A stretch of 64,000 nucleotides of DNA. Origin: Streptococcus sp. k-402 (GTDB lineage Bacteria > Bacillota > Bacilli > Lactobacillales > Streptococcaceae). The notes under the pieces were generated by a model that was given only the letters and a program-made list of their open reading frames with translations, was not told the DNA's origin and made no database searches. Positions 46,000-54,628 of this stretch are shown piece by piece (position 1 is the first letter of the stretch; each line of letters starts with the position of its first letter). The stretch is from contig NZ_VMNB01000005.1 of NCBI RefSeq assembly GCF_013277515.1, forward strand, positions 82,284 to 146,283. Direction: 5' to 3'. A program made the translations under genes and the position numbers.

Positions 46000-46245
46000 T
46001 TGCAATTCCGTGAAAAACTTGCTACAATAGAGCCATTAGAGGTGTTTTGAATCTCGCATTTTACAGAAAGTGGCGGTGCTGAGAAGTCCACAAATGTGTC
46101 AAAACTAGTTGCTAATGGATGAAAAATTGAAATAAAAGTGTCTTTTTGTTTTAAAGACGAGAGTTGCGGGCAACTGCCCGAAATTGGGTGGTACCGCGGA
46201 TAAGCATATTCGTCCCTGTCATGTAGATGGCAGGGCTTTTCTTTT
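46000..46245 (+). promoter_or_regulatory. T-box riboswitch with promoter (valine type by context)
   Basis: Promoter TTGCAA (46000-46005) and TACAAT (46023-46028) are spaced by 17 bp. The leader contains the T-box sequence TGGTACCGCG (46189-46198) in the antiterminator and a terminator CCCTGTC/GGCAGGG followed by CTTTTCTTTT (46214-46245). A candidate specifier is GTC (46098-46100), a valine codon. Uncharged tRNA binding would stabilise the antiterminator. The only aminoacyl-tRNA synthetase downstream is valS, 5.6 kb away. Confidence 0.9.
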
Positions 46246-46269
46246 GTATATTGGTCAAAGGAGGTTGTC

Positions 46270-46848
46270 ATGAAGCAATCTTTTAAAACAAGTAAACTCT
46301 ACTATGGCTTTCCTATTTTCATTTTGGGATATCAGGATCAGAATTTTGGACACAATATTACGACCTGTAGCTCCTCTTATAGCTTGGGAGATTGGATTGT
46401 GGTTGGAGTCGTTGCGAGAGAGAATGTCGCAGATCAAATTAAACATTATCAAAAATTTACTGTGAATATCCCTGATGAAAATCTCATGCTCGAGATGGAG
46501 CAGGCTGGTTTTATCAGTCATCAGGAGAAATTGGAACGTTTGGGAGTACATTATGAAATTTCTGAACGAACTGAGGCACCGATTTTAGAGGATTGTCCAG
46601 TCGTTTTGGATTGTCAGGTAGATAGGATTATCGAGGAAGATGGAATCTGTCATATCTTTGCCAAGATTATCGAACGACTAGCTGCTCCAGAACTTTTGGA
46701 TGACAAGGGGCATTTTAAGAATGACCGTTTTGCGCCGACTTACTTTATGGGGGATGGTCACCAGCGCGTTTATCGTTATTTAGATGACCGAGTTGGTTCT
46801 ATGGGAAGCTTCATTAAGAAAGCGAGGAAAAAGGATGGCAAGAACTGA
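46270..46848 (+). CDS. Flavin reductase family protein
   Basis: 192 residues with the FMN-binding split-barrel pattern: YGFPIFILGYQDQNFGHNITTCSSSYSLGDWIVVGV at the start and VVLDCQVDRIIEEDGICHIFAKII near 115-138. These proteins reduce or bind FMN; a partner oxygenase is not evident here. First gene after the T-box; overlaps the acetyltransferase by 14 bases. Confidence 0.88.
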   Translation: MKQSFKTSKLYYGFPIFILGYQDQNFGHNITTCSSSYSLGDWIVVGVVARENVADQIKHYQKFTVNIPDENLMLEMEQAGFISHQEKLERLGVHYEISERTEAPILEDCPVVLDCQVDRIIEEDGICHIFAKIIERLAAPELLDDKGHFKNDRFAPTYFMGDGHQRVYRYLDDRVGSMGSFIKKARKKDGKN

Positions 46849-47392
46849 ACTGCCAGAACGCTTGGAAACAGAACGTCTCGTTTTACGAGTCCGCACAGTA
46901 GCGGATGCTGAGGATATCTTTGACTATGCTAGTCGTCCGGAAGTCTCTTACCCAGCAGGCTTTCTACCCGTCAAGACCTTGGAAGATGAGGTTTACTATC
47001 TAGAGCATATCCTTCCCGAACGCAATCAAAAGGAAAATCTCCCAGCTGGCTACGGGATTGTCGTCAAAGGAACCGATAAAGTCATTGGTTCTGTTGACTT
47101 CAACCACCGCCATGAGGACGATGTGCTAGAGCTTGGCTATACCCTGCACCCAGACTATTGGGGTCGAGGTTATGTACCAGAAGCAGCGCAAGCATTGATT
47201 GACCTAGGATTTAAAGAATTGGGTCTTCACAAGATTGAGCTGACTTGTTTTGGCTATAACGTCCAAAGTCAACGTGTCGCAGAAAAACTTGGTTTTACCC
47301 TCGAAGCTCGTATCCGAGACCGTAAAGATGTTCAAGGCAATCGTTGTGATGATTTGAGATATGGCTTGCTGAGGAGTGAGTGGGGGACATAA
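46835..47392 (+). CDS. GNAT family N-acetyltransferase (RimJ/RimL type), intact copy
   Basis: 185 residues. It has LPERLETERLVLRVRTVADAEDIF at the start and the acetyl-CoA motif LGYTLHPDYWGRGYVPEA near 109-126, followed by GLHKIELTCFGYNVQSQRVAEKLGF. The family acetylates ribosomal-protein or other amines; substrate unknown. The ATG at 46835 follows GAGGAAAAAGG. A second, 5'-fused copy is at 50797-51336 and a decayed one at about 49018-49100. Confidence 0.9.
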   Translation: MARTELPERLETERLVLRVRTVADAEDIFDYASRPEVSYPAGFLPVKTLEDEVYYLEHILPERNQKENLPAGYGIVVKGTDKVIGSVDFNHRHEDDVLELGYTLHPDYWGRGYVPEAAQALIDLGFKELGLHKIELTCFGYNVQSQRVAEKLGFTLEARIRDRKDVQGNRCDDLRYGLLRSEWGT

Positions 47393-47418
47393 AACAACCA
47401 TTAGATGAGAGAGAATAA

Positions 47419-48849
47419 ATGAAGTTGATTTGTTATTTTAAATCTAATAATAGATTATGGGGTATTTTTCCCAAAATTCGGGGAATACTTTTGAGGACAT
47501 TTGCCTATTTACCTTTGATATCAATTGCCTCCGCTTTAGGTTTATCACTATCCCTCTTTTTATTAAGTTTGATTTTCAGCAAGAGCACTGCATTGTCTAT
47601 TCTAGAAATAATTATTTTTTTATTCTCGTTAAGTTTTTCATTTAAATTACTAGCTAAAAAATTTTTATATAAAGAATATGTTGTTTCTTATTGGATTATT
47701 TCTCTTTTGTCCTTAATTCTTTTTTTTATTAATGATTTTAGATTTTTAATATTTTTCCAATTTACATCGCTACTGATATATGTTTTTAACTATACAAGTC
47801 AGTTTCATAAGTTAAAAGATTTTCTTTCTAAAAGTATGGAGTCCTTGGCTTTTATAAATACTTTTGATGGAATATTTTGTGGAATGTTGATATACTTTCT
47901 CTATAATAAAAATCTAGTTGAATCAACCTTAATAAAATTATATAAATATTTTTCAAATAATTATAGTATACATGAAAATCAATTGGATTACTGGTTTAGC
48001 ATTGTAATAGTTTTAATAATACCATTTGTATTATCTGTTATAAAAACTGTAGGATCAATCAAGATATTTCAAAAAGTTAATAAAATAGATATCGTAAAGG
48101 GAAAGACACTGTGGAATGTATATGCCACGATGCTTATTATTTCGTTTTTATGGTATTATATCTATATTTATTACTTTATTTCTAATGTTATTGATTTTCA
48201 TTCTGATTTAATAACTGACATTCTTATGTTCAGTTCACTTATTGCACTTTATTTAATATGCTGGTGGATGATTTATAATCTAATTAGACATGGTGCAAAA
48301 GATACCAAAGAAGTAATAGCATCATGGTTAATTGGTTCAATCTGTATATTACTGTTAGCAGTATTTAATCAAGTTGAAAATGAATTAATAAATGCTTTAA
48401 CATGGTTTTTGCCAATTTTAATTCCTAGTCTAATTGGAGAAATAAATTCTCAATTCGATACAAAAAAACATAAGAAAAAACCAATAAGAACTGAGAAAAT
48501 GGATAGACACCTATATCGAACTCAACTATATGGTTTTCTTACTCTATTAATGTTGAGTATTATTCCAAAGTTAACCGAAATTATTTGGGGTTTAAAGATT
48601 AAGAAGAAATTGGTCGAATTTATAACTCCCGAAGCTGATTGGATGTCTGAATTATTTGCCTCAACTATAATTATTTTCGTTTGTTTCATATTATCATTAG
48701 TTATTGGGAAGATTATAATTTGGTTATTACAATATTTCTATTTAAACACCTGTAATGGATATTATGTGTATCGTGACAATATGCACAGTATATTAATAAA
48801 TCGTAGATATAAAAGAAATATTCATAAAAGGAGAAAAAATAATGTCTAA
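47419..48849 (+). CDS. AT-rich polytopic membrane protein of unknown function
   Basis: 476 residues with about ten or more hydrophobic segments (LPLISIASALGLSLSLFLLSL; several Ile/Phe/Tyr-rich helices) and a basic C-terminus. No family recognised. The DNA is visibly richer in A/T than flanking genes, suggesting recent transfer. Its stop is formed inside the start of the valS fragment (GTC TAA within ATGTCTAA), the same end arrangement seen for the P-loop gene before intact valS. GAGAGAG precedes the ATG. Confidence 0.75.
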   Translation: MKLICYFKSNNRLWGIFPKIRGILLRTFAYLPLISIASALGLSLSLFLLSLIFSKSTALSILEIIIFLFSLSFSFKLLAKKFLYKEYVVSYWIISLLSLILFFINDFRFLIFFQFTSLLIYVFNYTSQFHKLKDFLSKSMESLAFINTFDGIFCGMLIYFLYNKNLVESTLIKLYKYFSNNYSIHENQLDYWFSIVIVLIIPFVLSVIKTVGSIKIFQKVNKIDIVKGKTLWNVYATMLIISFLWYYIYIYYFISNVIDFHSDLITDILMFSSLIALYLICWWMIYNLIRHGAKDTKEVIASWLIGSICILLLAVFNQVENELINALTWFLPILIPSLIGEINSQFDTKKHKKKPIRTEKMDRHLYRTQLYGFLTLLMLSIIPKLTEIIWGLKIKKKLVEFITPEADWMSELFASTIIIFVCFILSLVIGKIIIWLLQYFYLNTCNGYYVYRDNMHSILINRRYKRNIHKRRKNNV

Positions 48850-49026
48850 ATAACTTTCACCTAAATACACTCCATCCTATGTTTAGGTTGGTCGTTAACA
48901 AAACAACTTCATGAAGACGTTCTCAAGACTCAAGGAGTTCAAAAGTCTCAATCTTTTTCGTTCGTGATTCCGACCACCAAATGTAACTGGAAAAACTCTA
49001 CCTTGGTCAGGCTTGGGGTACAACCT
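48842..49026 (+). pseudogene. Decayed 5' fragment of valS
   Basis: From ATGTCTAAATAACTTTCACC the sequence follows the intact valS start at 51907 for about 180 bp (shared stretches such as CTTTCACCTAAATACA, GGTCGTTA, CCACCAAA.GTAACTGG and CTTGGTCA.GCTTGGG), but codon 4 is TAA and there are many substitutions. It cannot encode a protein. It marks an earlier copy of the valS junction. Confidence 0.88.
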
Positions 49027-49100
49027 TCAAAGTAAACAAGCTACAGAGAAACTGGAATTCTCCAATAAAGCCTGTATCTGAGACTGTAAGGATTTCTAAG
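49018..49100 (+). pseudogene. Decayed 3' fragment of the GNAT acetyltransferase gene
   Basis: Immediately after the valS fragment the bases CAAAGTAAACAAGCTACAGA, then AAACTGGAATTCTCC, continue in line with the acetyltransferase region encoding QSQRVAEKLGFTLEARIRDRKD, with in-frame damage (TGA in place of CGA). It is directly fused to the valS fragment and covers only the C-terminal part. Alignment was made by eye. Confidence 0.72.
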
Positions 49101-49146
49101 TCAGTTGAGTCGAATCTATTGAAGGATGAATTAGAGGAGAAAATAG

Positions 49147-50388
49147 ATGGCTAAAAAGAAAAATAGAAAAAAAGAATTAAAACGCCAGCAAAAGTTGGAT
49201 ATCAAAGTTATTTCTGAAGAAGAGGCTACCTGGACAGAAATTATGGCCAAAAATCCAACTTTTGTAGAACGTCGGACCATTCAAAATTTCGATGAACTAC
49301 ATACAGCAGTGATGCAATATGCTGATGAACACGGAGAGTATCCAGATGTTCAGCTAATCAATTACCAACTGAAAAATAGGACTTTTGATTGGAATCAGGA
49401 TCATGCTTTATTTAGAGAAGCTATGCATACTCCGAATACACAGAAGCGAAATAAATTGTTAAAGCAAGTTTTAAAAATAAATCCAGATTATTTTGCGGCT
49501 GATTTTCATTTATTATTATCAGAAGTTGAAGATTTTGATTTGTCGACTTTTAAAAAAGTATTGGATTTTGAAATTCTAGTTTTAGAAAAATGGAAAGTGA
49601 ATGGATACAATAGTTGGAATTATTTTGAAGCACGCCCTATCCTGTCTGCTCTGATGTTTCTGATTGAGTATTATATGATGGAGAACTTCAATTCTAAGGC
49701 TATAGAATTGATTGACCTATATTTGAGTAAGCGACCTGAACGTTTTCCTCCTAATTTTGTCTTCTGTATGCTTTCCTTGTATCATATTACTGGTCAGGAA
49801 CTAAAGGTTGAACGTTTCTATCGTGAAGAATTAAATAAAGGGAAACGGGATGATACCATTCTTATTCATGCCATCATCTCTGCTTTTTCTCAAGGAAAAA
49901 TTGAGGAAGCAAGTCAGCTATTTGCAAAATTAGTGGAAATCAATGATGAAGCTGTTGAATTCTTTATAGAGGAAGATTGGCAATTCAAGGTTATAGATAT
50001 AGAAGACCAAGAATGCTATTGTCCAAATTCAGTTGAATCGTTACAAGCTAGTTTGTATCCTCTGTTTGATTATTTACTAGAAAATATTATTTTAACGAAA
50101 TTTTTAACAAACGAGGCCGAAAAGTTCCGCCGTAAACCAGTATTTTCGGCTCATTCCAGTATGATAAGAAGTTTATCCGAGGTATCCGATTGGCACTCCT
50201 TTATGAATGAGGAAAAAATGAAGGGAATTCGGATGGATCTTGTTCACATCTTTGTTGAAAATGGGATTCGTACATCTTCAGATTTCAAAAAATGGACTGA
50301 AAAAGAAGTTGTCGCTTTGAAGGGAATTGGTCCCGTAACCGTTAAGAAGTTGAAGGAAAACGGCATAAAGTTTAAAAACGAGAAGTAA
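49147..50388 (+). CDS. TPR-like protein with C-terminal helix-hairpin-helix motif
   Basis: 413 residues. A basic N-terminus (AKKKNRKKELKRQQKLD) precedes helical repeats resembling TPR/SEL-type units (about 90-270: NKLLKQVLKINPDYFAADFHL; AIELIDLYLSKRPERFPPNF). The end carries the HhH unit KKWTEKEVVALKGIGPVTVKKL. The tail DNA matches the end of the gene at 45591-45986, so the two share a duplicated module. GAGGAG precedes the ATG. Function unknown. Confidence 0.75.
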   Translation: MAKKKNRKKELKRQQKLDIKVISEEEATWTEIMAKNPTFVERRTIQNFDELHTAVMQYADEHGEYPDVQLINYQLKNRTFDWNQDHALFREAMHTPNTQKRNKLLKQVLKINPDYFAADFHLLLSEVEDFDLSTFKKVLDFEILVLEKWKVNGYNSWNYFEARPILSALMFLIEYYMMENFNSKAIELIDLYLSKRPERFPPNFVFCMLSLYHITGQELKVERFYREELNKGKRDDTILIHAIISAFSQGKIEEASQLFAKLVEINDEAVEFFIEEDWQFKVIDIEDQECYCPNSVESLQASLYPLFDYLLENIILTKFLTNEAEKFRRKPVFSAHSSMIRSLSEVSDWHSFMNEEKMKGIRMDLVHIFVENGIRTSSDFKKWTEKEVVALKGIGPVTVKKLKENGIKFKNEK

Positions 50389-50418
50389 TTGTTTACTGAA
50401 GGGGGGAGGTGAATTGTC

Positions 50419-51336
50419 TTGAATGAAATTTCTAATTTCATCCTGTATACCACACCCAATGGCCATGTTCAGCTAAATATCCTTTTACAAGATGAAAATC
50501 TTTGGTTGACTCAAAAAGGTCTTGCAGAGCTCTTTGGAGTTGAACGAAGTGTCATTACAAAGCACTTGAAAAACATTTATGATAGTGGTGAGTTAGATAA
50601 GGTGTCAACTTGTGCAAAATTTGCACAGGTTCAACAAGAGGGAAATAGAGCTGTCCGGCATGAACTTGAATATTACAATCTGGATGCTATCATTTCAGTT
50701 GGTTATCGAGTAAATTCCAGTAAGGCTACTCAATTTAGAATTTGGGCAACTAAGACTTTGAAAGAATTTATCATCAAAGGTTTTGTTTTGGATGATGAAC
50801 GGTTGGAAACCGAACGACTCGTCCTACGAGTTCGTACAGTGGCAGATGCTGAGGATATCCATGCATACGCCAGTCTCCCAGAAGTCTCTTATCCAGCAGG
50901 TTTTCCACCCGTCAAGACCTTGGAAGATGAGATTTATTATCTGGGGCATATCCTTCCCGAACGCAATAAAAAGGAAAATCTCCCAGCTGGCTATGGGATT
51001 GTCGTCAAGGGAACCGATAAAGTCATTGGTTCTGTTGACTTCAACCATCGCCATGCGGATGATGTGCTAGAACTTGGCTATACCTTGCATACAGACTATT
51101 GGGGTCGAGGCTATGTACCAGAAGCAGCGCATGCCTTGATTGACTTAGCCTTTAAAGATTTGGGTCTTCACAAGATTGAACTAACTTGTTTTGGATACAA
51201 TGTCCAAAGTCAACGAGTCGCAGAAAAACTTGGATTTACCCTCGAAGCTCGCATAAGAGATCGTAAAGATGCCCAAGGCAAGCGCTGTGATGATTTGAGA
51301 TATGGCTTGCTGAGGAGTGAGTGGGAGGTAATTTGA
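50419..51336 (+). CDS. RhuM-like domain fused to a GNAT acetyltransferase (chimeric gene)
   Basis: 305 residues. Residues 1 to about 128 match the RhuM/virulence-protein N-terminal part (VQLNILLQDENLWLTQKGLAELFGVERSVITKHLKNIY; FRIWATKTLKEFIIKGFVLDDERL). From about 127 onward it is the acetyltransferase of 46835-47392, starting at ERLETERLVLRVR. The DNA join lies at GAACGGTTGGAAAC (50797-50810), a microhomology to GAACGCTTGGAAAC. Start is TTG at 50419 after GGGGGGAGGTG. Probably a recombination product; activity unknown. Confidence 0.85.
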   Translation: MNEISNFILYTTPNGHVQLNILLQDENLWLTQKGLAELFGVERSVITKHLKNIYDSGELDKVSTCAKFAQVQQEGNRAVRHELEYYNLDAIISVGYRVNSSKATQFRIWATKTLKEFIIKGFVLDDERLETERLVLRVRTVADAEDIHAYASLPEVSYPAGFPPVKTLEDEIYYLGHILPERNKKENLPAGYGIVVKGTDKVIGSVDFNHRHADDVLELGYTLHTDYWGRGYVPEAAHALIDLAFKDLGLHKIELTCFGYNVQSQRVAEKLGFTLEARIRDRKDAQGKRCDDLRYGLLRSEWEVI

Positions 51337-51914
51337 TGCATCTTTTCATCATTGGTGCTCCGGCCTCAGGAAAAATGACGATTGGTCAAGAACTATCTCG
51401 ACTGACGGATTCTACCCTCTTTTATAACCATCAAGCCATCGATTTTGCACTAGAAATCTATCAGAATTATACAGAGGAGATGTGGGAATTTGTTCGTGGA
51501 ATTACCTTTTCTTTCCTTGGAGCAAGTGCAAGAAATCAGCGATCAGTAATTTTAACAGACGTAATTGATTTTTCAAATCAGTACCAGCTGATGTATTTAA
51601 AACAAATTCAGGATTTATTGGATAACTTTCATCAAGAGATTCTGTTTGTTGAGTTGGAAACAAGTCTTGAGGAGCGTTTACGTCGAAATCAAACGGAGAA
51701 CCGGTTGAAGCACAAGCCCTTGAAACGACATATTGAGATATCTGAAAGAGAAATTTTAGAGACCGCTGAAACCCTTCAATTAAATTCCCAACATCAACCG
51801 AATGAGTTGCACCACTACCTTAAAATAAATAATACGAATTTGTCTGCAGAAGAAGCTGCTAAGCAGATTCAAAATAAAATGAATACAATAGAGAAAGGAC
51901 ACACACATGTCTAA
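51336..51914 (+). CDS. Small P-loop kinase-like protein
   Basis: 192 residues with a Walker [10 protein letters not shown] (about 6-14), an Asp-containing VILTDVIDF near 73 and a lid-type region [22 protein letters not shown], like shikimate/adenylylsulfate-kinase-type AAA_33 kinases. Phosphate acceptor unknown. TGATG overlap with the chimeric gene and an eight-base overlap with valS. A similar gene precedes valS in pneumococcus. Confidence 0.82.
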   Translation: MHLFIIGAPASGKMTIGQELSRLTDSTLFYNHQAIDFALEIYQNYTEEMWEFVRGITFSFLGASARNQRSVILTDVIDFSNQYQLMYLKQIQDLLDNFHQEILFVELETSLEERLRRNQTENRLKHKPLKRHIEISEREILETAETLQLNSQHQPNELHHYLKINNTNLSAEEAAKQIQNKMNTIEKGHTHV

Positions 51915-54558
51915 AGAACTTTCACCTAAATACAATCCAGCCGAGGTTGAGACTGGTCGTTACCAAAAATGGCTTGACGCTGATGTTTTCAAGCCTTCAG
52001 GCAATCAAAAGGCTAAGCCTTATTCAATCGTCATTCCACCACCAAACGTAACTGGTAAACTTCACCTTGGTCACGCTTGGGATACTACTTTGCAAGATAT
52101 CATCATCCGTCAAAAACGCATGCAAGGATTTGATACGCTTTGGCTTCCAGGTATGGACCACGCGGGGATTGCGACTCAGGCTAAGGTCGAGGAGCGCTTG
52201 CGTGGTGAGGGCATTTCCCGTTATGACCTCGGCCGTGAGAAATTCCTAGAGAAAGTCTGGGAATGGAAAGACGAATATGCGACGACCATCAAGGAACAAT
52301 GGGGCAAGATGGGTCTCTCTGTAGACTACTCTCGCGAGCGTTTCACTCTTGATGAAGGTTTGTCGAAAGCTGTTCGCAAGGTCTTTGTGGACCTTTACAA
52401 GAAAGGCAGGATCTACCGTGGTGAGTTTATCATCAACTGGGACCCAGCAGCTCGCACAGCTCTTTCTGATATTGAAGTTATCCACAAGGATGTCGAAGGT
52501 GCCTTCTACCATATGAACTACATGCTGGAAGATGGCTCACGCGCCCTTGAAGTTGCCACAACTCGTCCTGAGACTATGTTTGGGGACGTTGCGGTTGCGG
52601 TCAATCCAGAAGATTCACGCTACAAGGACTTGATCGGTAAAAATGTTATCCTTCCAATCGCTAACAAACTGATTCCAATCGTTGGTGATGAACACGCCGA
52701 TCCTGAGTTTGGTACTGGTGTCGTGAAAATCACACCTGCTCATGATCCAAACGACTTCTTGGTTGGTCAACGCCACAACTTGCCACAAGTTAACGTCATG
52801 AACGATGACGGAACCATGAACGACTTGGCCTTCGAATTTGCAGGTATGGACCGTTTTGAAGCTCGTAAGGCAGTCGTTACTAAGTTGGAAGAAATCGGCG
52901 CCCTCGTTAAAATTGAAAAACGTGTCCACAGTGTTGGACACTCAGAGCGTACAGGTGTAGTGGTTGAGCCACGCTTGTCTACTCAATGGTTCGTCAAGAT
53001 GGACCAATTGGCGAAAAATGCTATTGCCAACCAAGACACAGAGGACAAGGTAGAGTTCTACCCACCTCGTTTCAACGATACCTTCCTCCAATGGATGGAA
53101 AATGTCCACGACTGGGTAATCTCTCGTCAGCTTTGGTGGGGTCACCAAATCCCTGCTTGGTACAATGCTGAGGGTGAAATATATGTCGGCGAAGAAGCTC
53201 CAGAAGGTGACGGGTGGACTCAGGACGAAGACGTCTTGGATACTTGGTTCAGTTCGGCCCTTTGGCCATTCTCAACCATGGGCTGGCCTGATGTCGACTC
53301 AGAAGATTTCAAACGATACTTCCCAACTTCAACCTTGGTAACAGGTTACGACATCATCTTCTTCTGGGTGTCTCGTATGATCTTCCAATCCTTGGAATTC
53401 ACTGGTCGTCAGCCATTCCAAAACGTGCTTATCCACGGTCTTATTCGTGACGAGCAAGGACGCAAGATGTCTAAATCTCTCGGAAACGGGATTGACCCGA
53501 TGGATGTCATCGAGAAATACGGTGCCGATGCCCTTCGTTGGTTCCTTTCAAACGGTTCTGCGCCAGGCCAAGACGTGCGCTTCTCTTACGAGAAAATGGA
53601 TGCTTCATGGAACTTCATTAACAAAATCTGGAACATCTCTCGCTACATCCTCATGAACAATGAAGGTTTGACCCTTGAGCAAGCAACTGCCAATGTCGAA
53701 AAAGTGATCAACAAGGAAGCTGGAAATGTCACAGATCGCTGGATTCTCCACAACCTCAATGAAACGATCGGAAAAGCTACTGCCAACTTTGACAAGTTTG
53801 AGTTTGGTGTAGCTGGACACATCCTCTACAACTTCATCTGGGATGAATTTGCGGACTGGTACGTTGAGTTGACCAAGGAAGTCCTTTATAGCGACAACGA
53901 AGAAGAGAAAGTCATCACACGTTCTGTTCTCCTTTATACTTTGGACAAGATCCTTCGTCTCCTCCACCCAATCATGCCATTTGTGACAGAGGAAATCTTT
54001 GGACAAATCACAGAAGGCTCTATCGTTACAGCAGAATACCCAACTGTCAACCCAGCCTTTGAAGACCTTGTTGCCCACACTGGTGTCGAAAGTCTCAAAG
54101 ACTTGATTCGTGCCGTTCGTAATGCGCGTGCGGAAGTAAACGTTGCTCCAAGCAAGCCTATCACCATCCTTGTTAAGACAAGCGATAGCGACTTAGAAGC
54201 CTTCTTTAACAGCAATGTCAACTACATCAAACGCTTCACAAATCCAGAACACTTGGAGATCGCGTCAAATATTCCTGCACCTGAACTCGCAATGTCAAGC
54301 GTCATCACTGGAGCAGAAATCTACCTGCCACTGGTAGACCTCCTTAATGTCGAAGAAGAATTGGCTCGTCTCGACAAGGAACTCGCTAAATGGCAAAAAG
54401 AACTGGATATGGTTGGTAAGAAACTCTCTAACGAACGCTTCGTAGCCAACGCAAAACCAGAAGTCGTCCAAAAAGAACGCGACAAACAAGCCGACTACCA
54501 AGCGAAATACGACGCGACCGTAGCACGTATTGATGAGATGAAGAAACTCGTTAAATAA
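51907..54558 (+). CDS. valS: Valyl-tRNA synthetase
   Basis: 883 residues, class Ia. It has HIGH-type [16 protein letters not shown] (about 43-58), KMSKS at about 520, the editing domain between, and the C-terminal coiled coil ([21 protein letters not shown]). It charges tRNAVal. The ATG overlaps the P-loop gene; GAAAGGACACACAC precedes it. It is the last gene of the T-box operon. Confidence 0.98.
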   Translation: MSKELSPKYNPAEVETGRYQKWLDADVFKPSGNQKAKPYSIVIPPPNVTGKLHLGHAWDTTLQDIIIRQKRMQGFDTLWLPGMDHAGIATQAKVEERLRGEGISRYDLGREKFLEKVWEWKDEYATTIKEQWGKMGLSVDYSRERFTLDEGLSKAVRKVFVDLYKKGRIYRGEFIINWDPAARTALSDIEVIHKDVEGAFYHMNYMLEDGSRALEVATTRPETMFGDVAVAVNPEDSRYKDLIGKNVILPIANKLIPIVGDEHADPEFGTGVVKITPAHDPNDFLVGQRHNLPQVNVMNDDGTMNDLAFEFAGMDRFEARKAVVTKLEEIGALVKIEKRVHSVGHSERTGVVVEPRLSTQWFVKMDQLAKNAIANQDTEDKVEFYPPRFNDTFLQWMENVHDWVISRQLWWGHQIPAWYNAEGEIYVGEEAPEGDGWTQDEDVLDTWFSSALWPFSTMGWPDVDSEDFKRYFPTSTLVTGYDIIFFWVSRMIFQSLEFTGRQPFQNVLIHGLIRDEQGRKMSKSLGNGIDPMDVIEKYGADALRWFLSNGSAPGQDVRFSYEKMDASWNFINKIWNISRYILMNNEGLTLEQATANVEKVINKEAGNVTDRWILHNLNETIGKATANFDKFEFGVAGHILYNFIWDEFADWYVELTKEVLYSDNEEEKVITRSVLLYTLDKILRLLHPIMPFVTEEIFGQITEGSIVTAEYPTVNPAFEDLVAHTGVESLKDLIRAVRNARAEVNVAPSKPITILVKTSDSDLEAFFNSNVNYIKRFTNPEHLEIASNIPAPELAMSSVITGAEIYLPLVDLLNVEEELARLDKELAKWQKELDMVGKKLSNERFVANAKPEVVQKERDKQADYQAKYDATVARIDEMKKLVK

Positions 54559-54564
54559 ACACAG

Positions 54565-54598
54565 AAACACGGTGGTAAACCGTGTTTTTTGGTATAAT
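54565..54598 (+). terminator. valS terminator followed by a -10 for the defence island
   Basis: AAACACGG-tggtaaa-CCGTGTTT plus T tract (54565-54590) ends valS. TATAAT at 54593-54598 follows at once and may be the -10 of the next gene, 31 bases before its ATG. Confidence 0.85.
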
Positions 54599-54628
54599 AG
54601 AGAGTAACTAAAAGAAGGAGTTTATATA

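Noticed and set aside
50797..51336. Independent second acetyltransferase gene starting inside the chimera
   Set aside because: No start codon with a ribosome site is present at the acetyltransferase boundary; the frame is continuous with the RhuM-like part, so it is annotated as one fused gene.
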